64,000 bases of DNA from Actomonas sp051209155 (GCA_051209155.1 JBPJGB010000001.1), one strand, 5' to 3'; shown: positions 29,851-42,321, counted from the first letter of the stretch. Notes: generated from the letters alone by a model not told the origin. A program made the numbers and translations.

Positions 29851-31347
29851 TCAGGCGGCCTCGAGGAAATGTTCGGGGCCGCGCGAATTGGTCGCGACGA
29901 AGGAGGCGGCGGCCGGGGCGGGCGATTCTTCACCCGGCTCAGCCGCCGACGCGGACGCTCCCACGCCGCCCATGATCTGCAGGATGCGGGCGTGGGCGGA
30001 CAGGCTGTAGCTCTTGGCCGCGAGTTCCTGGGCGCCGGCGGCGCCGGTTTCGGACACTGCGGTGATCTGGTGGATGGCGGTGGCGTTCTCGCGGGCGCGC
30101 AGTGATTCCTGGCGCAGGATCTCGACCTGCTGGGTGCAGGCCTCGGCCTGGTTGAGGGCCAATTCCGTCAGGCCGCGCGCGTGGTCATCGATCGTGGTGA
30201 AAGCATCCCGGATCCTTTGGCCGATCGCTTCGCAACGGCGGGTGGTTTCAATCGAGTGATGGATGCGGTCGGCGGATTCCGACGCGGCGTTGGCGCTGCG
30301 TTTGGCGAGCTGGCGCACCTCGTCGGCCACCACCGAAAACCCGGCGCCCGCTTCGCCGGCCCGGGCCGCCTCGATGGCGGCGTTGAGGGCGAGGATGTTG
30401 GTCTGGAAAGCGATTTCGTCGACGGTGGCGAGGATGCGCTGGATGTCGTCGGATGCGGTGGCGAGTTCGCCGATGCCGGTCACCAGATCCCGCACATCCG
30501 CCTGCGCGGCTTCGGTGCGCAGGTGCGTGGTCTCGGCGGACTGGGTGATCTCAAGCGTGCGGCGGTGGTAGGCTTCGGCGCCGCGGCCGACCTCGTTGAG
30601 CGCGTTGGTGTTGGCCTCGACGGCGGCGCTGAGTTCGGTCGCACACGCGGCGAGTTCGTTGGCGCTGTGGGTGGCGGCGTCGGCGTTGCGGCGCACCTCG
30701 TCGGCGTCGCGGCCGAGGTCCGCGGCGATCACGCGCAACGGGCTGACCACGCGGCGCTGGATCACCACGCCGGCGACCAGGCACAGGGTGCAGCCGAGTC
30801 CGGCGGCCGACCAGAGCAGGGTGGTGACGCGGGCGAGTTTGGCGTTGGCCTGGGTTTCGAAAAGTGCGACGGCGGCGTTGGAGGCCTTGAGCAGGTCGAC
30901 GTTGCCAGCCAGCAGGGTTTGTAACGCGGCATCGCGGTCGGTCGACGTGGCGTCGGTGGCGCGCAGGACGTCGATGGCGGCGGCAAACGGCGTCCAGAGC
31001 TCGCGCACGGCGTCGAGTTGGGCGACGACGGCGGGTGCGGTGGTGGCCGGCAGGCCAAGCTCGGCGTCCCCGTCGCGCAGCCCGTGCAGACTGCGGTCAA
31101 ACAGGGCGCGGTTGGCGGCGAGGGAATCGGCGACGGCGGGATTGGTGTATCCGCCGTGGGCATACTGCAGGGCCTCTTTGCTCATGCGTTGGCTGAGCAT
31201 GCGTTGACGGCCCGCGATGTTGATCACGGTGGCGTCGGTGCGGTTGGCGCGCAGGGCGACCTCCACGACGCCGGCGCAGATCAGGAAGCCGGCAGCGAGG
31301 AGGGCGAGTTGAGGGAACAGGCGGCGTGAGACAGACGTGGTTTTCAC
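29851..31347 (-). CDS. Methyl-accepting chemotaxis protein with PilJ-type sensor
   Basis: About 498 residues from GTG 31347, or slightly longer from TTG 31362. An N-terminal membrane segment (FPQLALLAAGFLICAGVVEV) is followed by a periplasmic domain beginning INIAGRQRMLSQRMSKEAL, the signature of the PilJ/type IV pili methyl-accepting sensor. A second segment is VTTLLWSAAGLGCTLCLVAG. The cytoplasmic coiled coil has the receptor hairpin tip EIAFQTNILALNAAIEAAR and AGFSVVADEVRQLAKRSA. The hairpin is short and the classic HAMP is weak. No che genes are adjacent. It may serve twitching motility or a wsp-like pathway rather than flagella. Confidence 0.9.
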   Translation of the reverse strand: MKTTSVSRRLFPQLALLAAGFLICAGVVEVALRANRTDATVINIAGRQRMLSQRMSKEALQYAHGGYTNPAVADSLAANRALFDRSLHGLRDGDAELGLPATTAPAVVAQLDAVRELWTPFAAAIDVLRATDATSTDRDAALQTLLAGNVDLLKASNAAVALFETQANAKLARVTTLLWSAAGLGCTLCLVAGVVIQRRVVSPLRVIAADLGRDADEVRRNADAATHSANELAACATELSAAVEANTNALNEVGRGAEAYHRRTLEITQSAETTHLRTEAAQADVRDLVTGIGELATASDDIQRILATVDEIAFQTNILALNAAIEAARAGEAGAGFSVVADEVRQLAKRSANAASESADRIHHSIETTRRCEAIGQRIRDAFTTIDDHARGLTELALNQAEACTQQVEILRQESLRARENATAIHQITAVSETGAAGAQELAAKSYSLSAHARILQIMGGVGASASAAEPGEESPAPAAASFVATNSRGPEHFLEAA

Positions 31348-31362
31348 GGCGGTGAGGGACAA

Positions 31363-31719
31363 AGGCAGGGTTGAGGGCTGTGGCCAGCGACCGCGCTTAC
31401 GTCACGAGCCGGGAGGCGGTTGAATGGGCGCAGAAATTCCGGGTGAAAATGTGGGTTCCTTCCGATCGGAAGCGGGGTGCAGCCCTCAGGTGATATTAAT
31501 CGTTTTGCTGGGCTGATTGCAAAATGACCGAGGCTAAACACCGGGGTCTCGGCCGCGGCTACTCCGAGGGTTTTTGGCGGGCCTGCCGAGTGCGGGCGGG
31601 CGGGCCGGGGTCGGAAGGGAACGGAGCCTTCGCCGGCAACGTTTCCGGGCTGAAAAAGTGGGCTTGATTAACGCGGAGCAGGTGTTCACGTTGCCCGACC
31701 CTCGCAAGAGGCTGGAGAC
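31363..31719. other. Intergenic region upstream of tRNA-Val
   Basis: 357 bases without a plausible gene. It holds the upstream region of the divergent chemotaxis gene and, towards the right, the leader of the tRNA. An imperfect repeat GGCGGGCCTGCCGAGTGCGG / GCGGGCGGGCCGGG lies near 31577-31610. No clear -10/-35 pair is seen. Confidence 0.4.
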
Positions 31720-31797
31720 GGGCGCATAGTCTCAGTTGGTTAGAGCGCTTCCTTCACACGGAAGAGGTCACAGGTTCGAGTCCTGTTGCGCCCACCA
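31720..31797 (+). tRNA. tRNA-Val (anticodon CAC)
   Basis: The acceptor stem GGGCGCA / TGCGCCC is perfect. The anticodon stem CTTCC / GGAAG encloses loop TTCACAC, giving anticodon CAC at 31755-31757 (Val, GTG codons). The T arm has CAGGTTCGAGTCCTG. The CCA end is encoded at 31795-31797. It lies at the core/accessory boundary: everything to its right is island-like. Confidence 0.97.
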
Positions 31798-31817
31798 CCG
31801 ATTTGAATCAAATCGGT
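31797..31817. repeat. Perfect palindrome abutting the tRNA-Val 3' end
   Basis: Arms ACCGATTTGA and TCAAATCGGT around a single A, starting on the final A of the encoded CCA. There is no T-tract, so it is a weak terminator; it could be a tRNA processing signal or part of an integration junction. Confidence 0.7.
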
Positions 31818-31832
31818 GCCCGCCTTGGTGAG

Positions 31833-31896
31833 TGACCCATAAAAGTGTCAGGTGGCCACGAATAGGGCCATTTTTCTGAGGACACTAATTGGGTCA
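31833..31896. promoter_or_regulatory. Inverted operator-like pair upstream of the helix-turn-helix gene
   Basis: TGACCCATAAAAGTGTC (31833-31849) and GACACTAATTGGGTCA (31881-31896) are inverted copies of one motif, TGACCCAxTxAGTGTC, 31 bases apart. They lie about 100 bases before the helix-turn-helix gene at 31992. Either operators for that protein or relics of transposon ends. Confidence 0.55.
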
Positions 31897-31991
31897 TTAT
31901 TTTGAAATCACTCCAAATTAGGAACTTAGGAAGTCGGAACTAATGTTTTGCACTTGGCCGTTTTGAAGGGTTTTGTCCTCGAAACCGGGCC

Positions 31992-32417
31992 ATGGACCAA
32001 CAGACACGCGACGATTTGGCGGTGGTGCGCACTGCCCTGCGAAGGGCCTCTGAGCCCTGGCAAAAGTCGCGACTGCGGATTTTGGAGAGCATGCTCCGGA
32101 GCGAGCAAACGACCGATGAAATCGCCAAGTTGCATGGTGTCAGCCGTCGAACGGCCTTCAACTACTGGCGGACGTTCCGGGAGGATGGTTTGGAGGGTAT
32201 TCTGAAACGCGGAAAGTCGACCGGCCGCCCTCCGACCCTGAAAGGCACCCGGAAGCAGGAGTTCGAAGCCAAGGTCCGCCGCGGGACCTTCGAGAGCACG
32301 GTTCACGCCCAAGAGTGGGTTGAAAAGCGAACAGGTAAGTTGTTAACAACGAGGGCAATCAGGAAGATTCGTGATCGAGTTCACAATCCGGGAAATCAGC
32401 GAGAGAAGGAATTCTGA
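31992..32417 (+). CDS. Helix-turn-helix protein related to the IS630 transposase N-terminus
   Basis: 141 residues. The first half is a homeodomain-like helix-turn-helix (TTDEIAKLHGVSRRTAFNYW RTFREDGLEG), followed by KSTGRPPTLKGTRK and a second winged helix-like segment ending TRAIRKIRDRV. This matches the DNA-binding part of IS630/Tc1-type transposases, but no DDE catalytic domain follows. It is a stand-alone regulator or a truncated transposase. It sits directly after the tRNA-Val with an inverted operator-like pair upstream. Confidence 0.7.
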   Translation: MDQQTRDDLAVVRTALRRASEPWQKSRLRILESMLRSEQTTDEIAKLHGVSRRTAFNYWRTFREDGLEGILKRGKSTGRPPTLKGTRKQEFEAKVRRGTFESTVHAQEWVEKRTGKLLTTRAIRKIRDRVHNPGNQREKEF

Positions 32418-32425
32418 GGGTAGTG

Positions 32426-33105
32426 TTATGTGTTCTCCGAGTTGCGTTTGATAACGCTATAACCAACGCGATCCCTAATTAATTTCGCCCCTCCTTCGAT
32501 TTCTTCGCAAAGCGCGACACGGAGTTTTAATACACACTCTCCATGTTTCACTGTGAAGTTGTCGCACAGGGTGGCAGTGTGCTCGACCTTTTCGGAAAGC
32601 AGGTCGTTCATTAGATTCCAGAGCTCGGGTAGCTTCGATTTGGGGATCGAGGAGTTGTTAAGCTTCACACTCCAAATGATAAATCCGTGTTCATCTCGAA
32701 AATTAAGATCACAAAATTCTGATTCTTCGTCTATTTCATGAAGCAGAAGGTCCATCAGCTCCAATACAGCGGGAGAAAGCTTATCAAAAGCTTCAGCAAT
32801 CGCCGCGGATTCCTCCCTAAGTTCTGGACTCAGCTTGAGCACGTGGGAGTGAGAGTAATTGGTTCGGTTTGAATTGCTTTTCGCAGCGACGCTTAAGTAT
32901 GCCAGCAGCCCAGAACCGAGAAATTTGGCAACGGTGGACGTATCCGAATCCTCTTCGCTGCCGTCCGTTATAGGGCCAACAAACGCTTCATGTATGTCTC
33001 CGTCGATATCTCTATAGACGTCCGTGGAGCCGTCAGCAGCTAGCACTATGCTCATTAGGCCGAACACAAGTCTTAGGGATTTTAGGGTATTTGATATCGT
33101 AGGTT

Positions 33106-33109
<4 letters not shown>
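32426..33109 (-). CDS. Hypothetical protein, last gene of the restriction operon
   Basis: 227 residues, AT-rich coding sequence. A weak hydrophobic stretch lies near the N-terminus (LVFGLMSIVLAA). The rest is acidic and soluble, with a helical region TNYSHSHVLKLSPELREESA and a C-terminal strand-rich part. Its ATG overlaps the hsdR stop by 4 bases, so it is co-translated with hsdR. No family recognised. Confidence 0.65.
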
Positions 33110-36255
<3,146 letters not shown>

Positions 36256-36270
36256 GGCGGAGTCGCTTTG

Positions 36271-36681
36271 CTATCGCCCGGCGAGGTGCTTCCGAAGGGA
36301 AGCTCGGAGGGTTTTGAGCTCCGGGTCCTTAATGCGGAAGAGGGTGGCCTGGTTCATCCTGCCCCGAATGGACTTCGCGAGTGTTTCGGCCTTCTCGTCC
36401 CACCATGGATCCATTTTGAGGTGGTTGGTGGGGGCTGCAGGGAGAAAGTAAAGTGACTGGCTATCGACGTTGTGCCGTTCCAGCACGGCCCAGCCGTAGA
36501 AGCCGGGGTCGGCGCATTTGGTTGGTGCGTAAAAGAACACGACCGTGTCACCGGTTTCAGGCAGGGACTTGTCCTGCTTGCGACCGTAGCCCCAATGCCA
36601 CGGTTTCCCTTCCCAGATTTCGTAGCGGAAGGTTTCAGGGGACCAGTCTTGGGCGTTCAGTTGATATAGCCAAGTGCTCAT
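36271..36681 (-). CDS. EVE/PUA-like domain protein
   Basis: 136 residues. The start WLYQLNAQDWSPETFRYEIW, the central WHWGYGRKQDKSLPETGDTVVF and YAPTKCADPGFYGWAVLE resemble the EVE branch of the PUA-like fold. These proteins bind modified bases in DNA or RNA and often lie beside restriction systems. The stop lies 15 bases before the hsdR start, so the two are probably co-transcribed. It could help the complex sense modified phage DNA; this is an inference from family and position. Confidence 0.65.
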   Translation of the reverse strand: MSTWLYQLNAQDWSPETFRYEIWEGKPWHWGYGRKQDKSLPETGDTVVFFYAPTKCADPGFYGWAVLERHNVDSQSLYFLPAAPTNHLKMDPWWDEKAETLAKSIRGRMNQATLFRIKDPELKTLRASLRKHLAGR

Positions 36682-36717
36682 AGTTTGATTGATTCGTAGG
36701 TCAGTGTGTCGGGCGCA

Positions 36718-37989
36718 CTAGGGGTTCATCCGTTCATCTTCAGGGCTCTCGCCTTCTTCCGCACGGTTTTGATCCGCTTTTGCGTGTTCCCAGTAAATGT
36801 AGTTCAAGAAGTGGTCTGCCTCACCGAGATCACTGAATCCGGCACGCATTCTTAGCCGATCCATGCAACTACAGAATCGGGCGTAGTCCTCTGGCTTGAA
36901 TGCGTCCGGCTTAGGGAAATCCTCAATACCCAGCCAACGCAGGCTATCCACGGGGTTGTTGTTCAGTGGCGATAGGCGTCGGGGAGAAAGCGTGTGGCAA
37001 AACTCGGTGAGGATGTTGGGGCCGACTCCGCGAATTCGTTCAATCCAATGCAGTCCGACTGCGTAGACCGCAGCCGGGCTTTGCTCGAATACTTCTCCGA
37101 TCGCGCAGAACATTTTCAGCACCTCTGGCCATTGCTCCATCACTTGGGTTCGTTGTCGGTAGAGGCCGTTGGAATGCCATAGTTTCTGCCCGCCTTGGCT
37201 ACCGACTAGATTGTCGAACGCGGCTCTGAAATCCTCTTCCGATATTGAATGCGATCTATCGAGTAGTTCCTTAACTAGGCGATTCGCTTCGAGGTAGTTC
37301 GCCCTGCGACTAACCAAGTCGGCCTGTTGATTGGAATCAGCGAGGTATGCTTCCAGTTTACTCGTTAGCAGTTCACTTTCGAGTTTTGCCGCCAGTTCCG
37401 TTTCCGTCTCAACGAGTTCTTCGGCTTTCTTGGCGAGGCGCTTGGTCCGCGAATGCTGCGCGGCGTAACGACCAATCATTTCTTCGTTGGGAGCCAGGCT
37501 CCGAGGGTGGTTCCAAAGCGCGGCCTCGGTCTTTTCGCATTCTTGAAAGAACCGACTTTCGACCGAGTCTTCGAGCATCACGGAGGTCTCGATATTTTGG
37601 CTCAAGCCGCCGGCGGTGAGGTTGGCCGAACCGGTCATGACCCACACGGCGCTGTCGGCGCGGCAGCGATAGTATTTGGGGTGGTAGGTCGAACCGGCGG
37701 ATGCCTCGACCATGCGCCATTCCAGCTTCGGATGCTGTTGGGATAACGCGTGAAGTCGTCGCAGTGCCGCAGGGTCCGTCAGGTGAAAGTCGGTTCCGAC
37801 GAGCAGTCGGATTGCCCCGCCTCTTTCCAGGAATTTTCGCACCTCTTCTTCGATGATTCGCCAGCCCGTTTGCTTGAGAAATGCGACGGCCACGAACGCA
37901 TCTGTGCTACCCGAAAACCAGTTCTTTAGAACTTGGCCGTGGTTCCTGCGTTCGTCGTTGAGAAGGATGCGAGTCATTTCGGGAACCAT
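36718..37989 (-). CDS. Phospholipase D-like nuclease domain protein
   Basis: 423 residues (ATG 37989, or ATG 37977). The N-terminal 150 residues carry one HKD-type motif: H103-P-K105 (YHPKYYRCRADSAVWV) followed by MTGSANLTAGGL. A long coiled-coil-like region follows (ELVETETELAAKLESELL), then a helix-hairpin-like IRGVGPNILTEFCHTLS near the C-terminus. PLD nucleases of this sort are common companions of type I and III restriction genes. The catalytic set is single, so dimerisation would be needed to complete the active site. Confidence 0.8.
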   Translation of the reverse strand: MVPEMTRILLNDERRNHGQVLKNWFSGSTDAFVAVAFLKQTGWRIIEEEVRKFLERGGAIRLLVGTDFHLTDPAALRRLHALSQQHPKLEWRMVEASAGSTYHPKYYRCRADSAVWVMTGSANLTAGGLSQNIETSVMLEDSVESRFFQECEKTEAALWNHPRSLAPNEEMIGRYAAQHSRTKRLAKKAEELVETETELAAKLESELLTSKLEAYLADSNQQADLVSRRANYLEANRLVKELLDRSHSISEEDFRAAFDNLVGSQGGQKLWHSNGLYRQRTQVMEQWPEVLKMFCAIGEVFEQSPAAVYAVGLHWIERIRGVGPNILTEFCHTLSPRRLSPLNNNPVDSLRWLGIEDFPKPDAFKPEDYARFCSCMDRLRMRAGFSDLGEADHFLNYIYWEHAKADQNRAEEGESPEDERMNP

Positions 37990-37992
37990 GCT

Positions 37993-39279
37993 TCAGTTAT
38001 AACCTAGCACCTTGCCGGTTTCGTTGCCGGACTCGGTGCCGTCGGACTTGGTGTGGATGTAGTCGTAGACGTCCTCGAACTTGACGGTGAGTTTCCGGCC
38101 GACGCGGAAGCTTTCTTCGAAGCTGGAATCGTTCATCAGGATACCGTCCATGGTTTCTTCGCCCCAACCCACGACCTCGACCCACATGTATTCGGTTTGG
38201 CCATCGAAGGTGAAGGGGACTTTGACAGTTAACCGTTCGTTGGGGTGAAAACCTTTTCTGAACGTGTCGACCTGGGCGAAGAAATCGGCGCGCGCCTTAT
38301 TGCTCGCGGCCTTGAGCGCTTGGTCGCTGGCCCAACGATTGACGATGACTTCCTTTGCGCCATAGAGCGCGGCCAGGGCCGTCGCCTGGCGTTCGAGGTC
38401 ATCCCGGCCTTTGGCTTCGGGAAAGCTGATCGCGAGCAGTCGGTTCTCCGGATCGCCTTCGTCGCGCGCACACTCGGCGAGTTGCATCGCCACCTTCCCC
38501 GTGGCGCCCTCCAAGGGGTTTTCGAGGGCGTTGGCTCGCATGGCGTCGTGACGGATGTCGGCCAGGACCAACTTGAACCGCTCTCCATCGAAGGGCTGGC
38601 CTTCGAGCATGCGTTGGGCACAGGCGTTGACTACGTTGCCGGCCACTTGGGTTTTGCCGGAGGGGGTGGCCTCCACGACAAGATCCGGCAGGCCGAACTT
38701 CCGCATGCCGAGGGTGATGATTCGCACGAGGTCCGGGTTCCGGTAGGCGTGCATGTTCACGTGGCCGCGCACGTCGGGCACGTCGCCTTGCCAGTTCTCG
38801 ACTCGTTTCCGCTGCCATGCCTCCCGCGAATACAGCAGCCGGCACTCTTCGTCCCAGGGCAGGCCCTCGGAGGCTTCGGCCAGCGTCAGGGTGAGTGTAT
38901 TGGCTTCACGGTGGGCGCGAAGCAGGTCGGCTGGGTGGGCGGCGAAGCCGAGCACGAAGACGCGTTCTGACTCCGCGATCGCGGCCCCTTGGCTCACGTC
39001 CAGTTCAACCGCCGTGTAGCGGAACGCTTGCGGGGTTGGCGGCGCGTAGTCGGCGAGGTCATACCACTCGTGGGTAACGAAGAGAAATGCACTGACGTGC
39101 TGGAATTCGTCCGCCAGCAGGCGCGTCAGAATCGCTTCAGGGTCCTCCTTGGGTGCCGGCGCGAAATAGAGCGCGAATTCGAAATGCACCGGCTCAGGTT
39201 CAGTCTGAGCTTTCGATGGGTTTGAAGCCGAAACACCCGCAATACCGAGGAGAGTGAGGAGGCGACTGCGGATGCTCAT
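37993..39279 (-). CDS. DUF2314-containing secreted or membrane-attached protein
   Basis: 428 residues. The N-terminus (MSIRSRLLTLLGIAGVSAS) resembles a signal peptide. The C-terminal 90 residues match the DUF2314 pattern: FTFDGQTEYMWVEVVGWGEE then GILMNDSSFEESFRVGRKLTVKFEDVYDYI. The central part has no recognised domain. It starts 13 bases after the TPR gene stop and is probably translated with it. Function unknown; its presence in a restriction locus is unusual. Confidence 0.7.
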   Translation of the reverse strand: MSIRSRLLTLLGIAGVSASNPSKAQTEPEPVHFEFALYFAPAPKEDPEAILTRLLADEFQHVSAFLFVTHEWYDLADYAPPTPQAFRYTAVELDVSQGAAIAESERVFVLGFAAHPADLLRAHREANTLTLTLAEASEGLPWDEECRLLYSREAWQRKRVENWQGDVPDVRGHVNMHAYRNPDLVRIITLGMRKFGLPDLVVEATPSGKTQVAGNVVNACAQRMLEGQPFDGERFKLVLADIRHDAMRANALENPLEGATGKVAMQLAECARDEGDPENRLLAISFPEAKGRDDLERQATALAALYGAKEVIVNRWASDQALKAASNKARADFFAQVDTFRKGFHPNERLTVKVPFTFDGQTEYMWVEVVGWGEETMDGILMNDSSFEESFRVGRKLTVKFEDVYDYIHTKSDGTESGNETGKVLGYN

Positions 39280-39292
39280 GACTTTTTCCGAA

Positions 39293-41257
39293 TCAGTTTT
39301 GGGGATAGATCTCCGCCAGCATGCCGGTGATGACGGCGGCGGCTTCGCCGGTGAGGGGTTTATCCTTTTGCAGGTGCTCGATGGTCGGGTGGGCTTGGGT
39401 CACGACTTCGGGGTGCACCTCCTTCAGGCGGCGGAGGGCTTCGATCAGGAGGAGACGGGCGGTGACGTCGGTCGGGGCGGCGAGGCAATATTGGACCATG
39501 CCGTCGATGATGTCGCGTTCGCCGTGGAGGAAGCGGTGTTTCCGAGGCAGCGTTTGTGCGGCGCGGATCGAGAGCAGTTGCTCCAGGCGAACGATGTAAG
39601 TGGCCAGATTGGCGTCTGTCGCCGGTTGGTAGACGGCCGGGGGCTCGGCTGGCGTTACCTCGGCGTGGGTGGCCAATGCGGACAAAAGGTCGGTGGCGAG
39701 GCGGTTGAGGGCCGCGCCGGGGTCGTGTATCGGAAACTCAGCGGAGAGCGTGGCGAGTTCACGGGCGTCGATGGTGCGCACGAGGTCGAGTTGCACCCGC
39801 CATTGCGGCTGGGAAGCGTCGAGGTGTTGGATGACCACGTAGTCGGCGGGATGGTCGCCGCGACGGGCTTGTTCGGCGGCGGTTTCGGCGCTCCAGGGGC
39901 CACCGGAGAGCACGAAGCTCGGGGTGTCGCCTTCCAGCCATGGCACGAGACTCGTGACGGTGGCACGGGCGCCGAACTGGGTGCGTTCGGCGAGGTAGAG
40001 GGGCAGGCCGCGGGCGACCCGGCCCATGTTGTCGGCGAGCTGGAGTTTGGCCCGCTCACCGGTTTGGGGCTGAGTTGCGCTGCTGCCGATGAAGGCGATG
40101 CGAGGCAGGTTTTCGTCCGGCGGGGTGGCGGAACCATACAGCTCGGCGGCGGGCGAGCCCTGGGCCAGCCAGACCGGGCCATCGGACGAGCGGATCGAGA
40201 TCGACACCTTGGGTTCACCCGTCGGGGACGAGGAGGCGGCGTGGGTATCGGCGGCGGTGATACGAGCTTGGGCGATTTCGTTGTCCCAGAACGTGAGGGT
40301 CGGTTTCCAGTCCGGGCGCTGCTGGGTGTAGAGCGACTCCACCAGAGCTTGGGCGGCGTCGATCTGGCCGAGATCGAGTCGGGCCTTGATGAGGTTGTTG
40401 CCGACGGTGATGCCGTGGACGGTGACATCGAAGTGCGGCGTGGTGAGCTCCAGCAGCTCGGGCAGGTGGGCGTGATTGCCCAGGTCACCGGAGAGCTGCA
40501 TGAGCAAGTCGGTGGGCACAGGACGTGGGGCGCGTTCCAGGGCTTCGTGGTAGAGGGTCAGTGCCTCGTCGAGGGCGCGGCGGTCGAGAGCATCCCGGGC
40601 CAGCCACATTTGGGGACGCCAGGCCCCGGGCACGGCGGCGACACGGCGATAGGCGTCGAAGTAGGCGGCTTCCCCGTCGCGGTCGCGGCAGCGGAGCGCA
40701 TACCATTGCAGGCCATTGTCCTGATTGGGATCAATTTCGAGCGCGCTCCAGAGGGTTTTGAGCGAGGTTTCCTCGGCCCCAAGGGCCGACTGGGCCTTGG
40801 CGAGATTGGTGAGCGCAACACCAGAGGGACCGTGTGTCTTGATAAAGGACTGAATGACCTTGGCGGCGTCGGTGGGCCGCTTCTGGTCGAGGTAGGTGAC
40901 CGCGAGCAGGACGGCACCGCGCTCGGCGTTGGGATCGATTTTGGCCAGCTGCTCGGCTGGCTTCACCATGTCGGCCCCGAACCCGTCTTGGAGCGACTGA
41001 GTGATGACGGCGGCCAGTTCGTCAGGATCGTTCCAGACCTTCTGGATGTGGCCCAGCAGCACACTGTCCCGCCACTCCTGCTTGGTGATGAACATCTCCC
41101 GCCCGTAGGCATCATGCACCCGAATCATGTTCGGATCCTTGGCCGGGTCGCTGACCGCAGCGGGCGGAGCCGCGACAGTCGAAGGCGTCGCCACCGGCTG
41201 CGCCGCAGCCACCGACGCCACCGACCCCACCCCGAGCAGTTTCTTGAGCCATTTCAT
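39293..41257 (-). CDS. Large TPR-repeat protein with N-terminal signal-like segment
   Basis: 654 residues. After a signal-like start (MKWLKKLLGVGSVASVAAA) there is a proline/alanine-rich linker, then several TPR-like helical pairs between about 95 and 300 (AVLLAVTYLDQKRPTDAAKV, ALTNLAKAQSALGAEETSLK). The C-terminal half is mixed alpha/beta and not recognised. It probably forms a module with the DUF2314 gene downstream. GC content is similar to the core genome, unlike the AT-richer genes just upstream. Confidence 0.65.
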   Translation of the reverse strand: MKWLKKLLGVGSVASVAAAQPVATPSTVAAPPAAVSDPAKDPNMIRVHDAYGREMFITKQEWRDSVLLGHIQKVWNDPDELAAVITQSLQDGFGADMVKPAEQLAKIDPNAERGAVLLAVTYLDQKRPTDAAKVIQSFIKTHGPSGVALTNLAKAQSALGAEETSLKTLWSALEIDPNQDNGLQWYALRCRDRDGEAAYFDAYRRVAAVPGAWRPQMWLARDALDRRALDEALTLYHEALERAPRPVPTDLLMQLSGDLGNHAHLPELLELTTPHFDVTVHGITVGNNLIKARLDLGQIDAAQALVESLYTQQRPDWKPTLTFWDNEIAQARITAADTHAASSSPTGEPKVSISIRSSDGPVWLAQGSPAAELYGSATPPDENLPRIAFIGSSATQPQTGERAKLQLADNMGRVARGLPLYLAERTQFGARATVTSLVPWLEGDTPSFVLSGGPWSAETAAEQARRGDHPADYVVIQHLDASQPQWRVQLDLVRTIDARELATLSAEFPIHDPGAALNRLATDLLSALATHAEVTPAEPPAVYQPATDANLATYIVRLEQLLSIRAAQTLPRKHRFLHGERDIIDGMVQYCLAAPTDVTARLLLIEALRRLKEVHPEVVTQAHPTIEHLQKDKPLTGEAAAVITGMLAEIYPQN

Positions 41258-41379
41258 TTTATAAACACGCGACCGGCGTTGGCTGCACTAGCGTAATGAT
41301 ATAGTGAGTTGGAGTGGAGCCGGGCGTCGTCCATTGGTGCATTTCTCAAGATTCAAGACCTGACGTTTTAGGGGCTCCT

Positions 41380-42321
41380 TTAAAAGCGTGTGAGTCCTTT
41401 GCTTGATAGCCAGTTACCAAGTTGCATGGGATCCCTTGGTTTCGGGAACCCCGCTTCTTTTGCTAGATCCTCAACCTGGCGAGTGCGTTTCTTCGGAACT
41501 TTAGAGAGCGTTTTGGGGGTGTGATGGATCGTCTTCCACTTGGTGATGAATGGGGGTTCGGAATCTTTAGACCGGCATAATTCGGCGTCCAACGTCGTGA
41601 TTATTTTTAGGACTATGTCAGTTAGGCCTACAACGCCACGTAGGCTGATCTTGATTGGCTTTGCTATGAGCGGAGCGGTGTGGATCGGAACCTCGGCTAC
41701 GCCAAGCGATGCCGGTGAGGCGACTAGTGAAAATTGGTTATATGCATCAATTAGTTTCTGGTCGGCGACTCCTCCTCTGTGTATTTCGCAATTACGCTGC
41801 TCTTTAAAGAATCTGTAGCAAAGCAGCATGGCATCCAGGTTTGCCCAGTCGTATTTTTCGGCATTCGCGAGCGCGGGATGTAGGCTGATCTTCAACGCAG
41901 TAGATTCTGATGCAGTTAAAGTAGAAACCGCCGATTTAATGCCGCGGTTGGCACCCGTTGTAGGAAACTGAAGTGCTTTACCGAGCGCCGGTGTGTTTTT
42001 GCCCAATACGTCCAAGACTTCCTCGATCCAGCCTTCATAAATGGCGATTGAGTTTGTGAGCAGGATCTTCGCGAAGACCTCTTTTTGTTCTTCCCAAGTA
42101 TGTGTTACGCACGCGCGCTTGAGGTTGGCGCCGTGAATGTCGGCACCTTGGGAGAACCGAGCATGAAGATCGGGCACTGTTGCTGTAGGCATGGCTCGAA
42201 GGAAACCATCCACTTGCCACCTTAGATTCCACATGGCCGTCGCGGTGGGCCAAACGAAGTCAAAGAGGCTCGTTATTTGTTCGTGGGCACTCTTGGTTGC
42301 GCTGAAGAAATATCGAGGCAT
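41380..42321 (-). CDS. HEPN-like protein, possible RNase
   Basis: 313 residues from ATG 42321; a TTG at 42339 overlapping the previous stop would add six residues. The helical centre contains CYRFFKEQRNCEIHRGG, in which R176-x4-H181 is the Rx4-6H motif of HEPN ribonucleases. Such proteins are typical toxin or abortive-infection effectors. The gene immediately follows the DUF3800 gene, so the two may form an effector/partner pair. Base composition is AT-richer than the TPR gene downstream. A 122-base gap separates it from the TPR gene. Confidence 0.6.
   Translation of the reverse strand: MPRYFFSATKSAHEQITSLFDFVWPTATAMWNLRWQVDGFLRAMPTATVPDLHARFSQGADIHGANLKRACVTHTWEEQKEVFAKILLTNSIAIYEGWIEEVLDVLGKNTPALGKALQFPTTGANRGIKSAVSTLTASESTALKISLHPALANAEKYDWANLDAMLLCYRFFKEQRNCEIHRGGVADQKLIDAYNQFSLVASPASLGVAEVPIHTAPLIAKPIKISLRGVVGLTDIVLKIITTLDAELCRSKDSEPPFITKWKTIHHTPKTLSKVPKKRTRQVEDLAKEAGFPKPRDPMQLGNWLSSKGLTRF

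Noticed and set aside
31771..31797. Search for a second copy of the tRNA-Val 3' end as an attachment repeat
   Set aside because: No second copy was seen by eye in the window; it could lie beyond the right edge.
41361..41380. Similarity of TGACGTTTTAGGGG here to TGACGTTTTGAGGGG near 53828 as transposon ends
   Set aside because: Only about 14 bases match, in the same rather than opposite orientation, and there are no further repeats around either.
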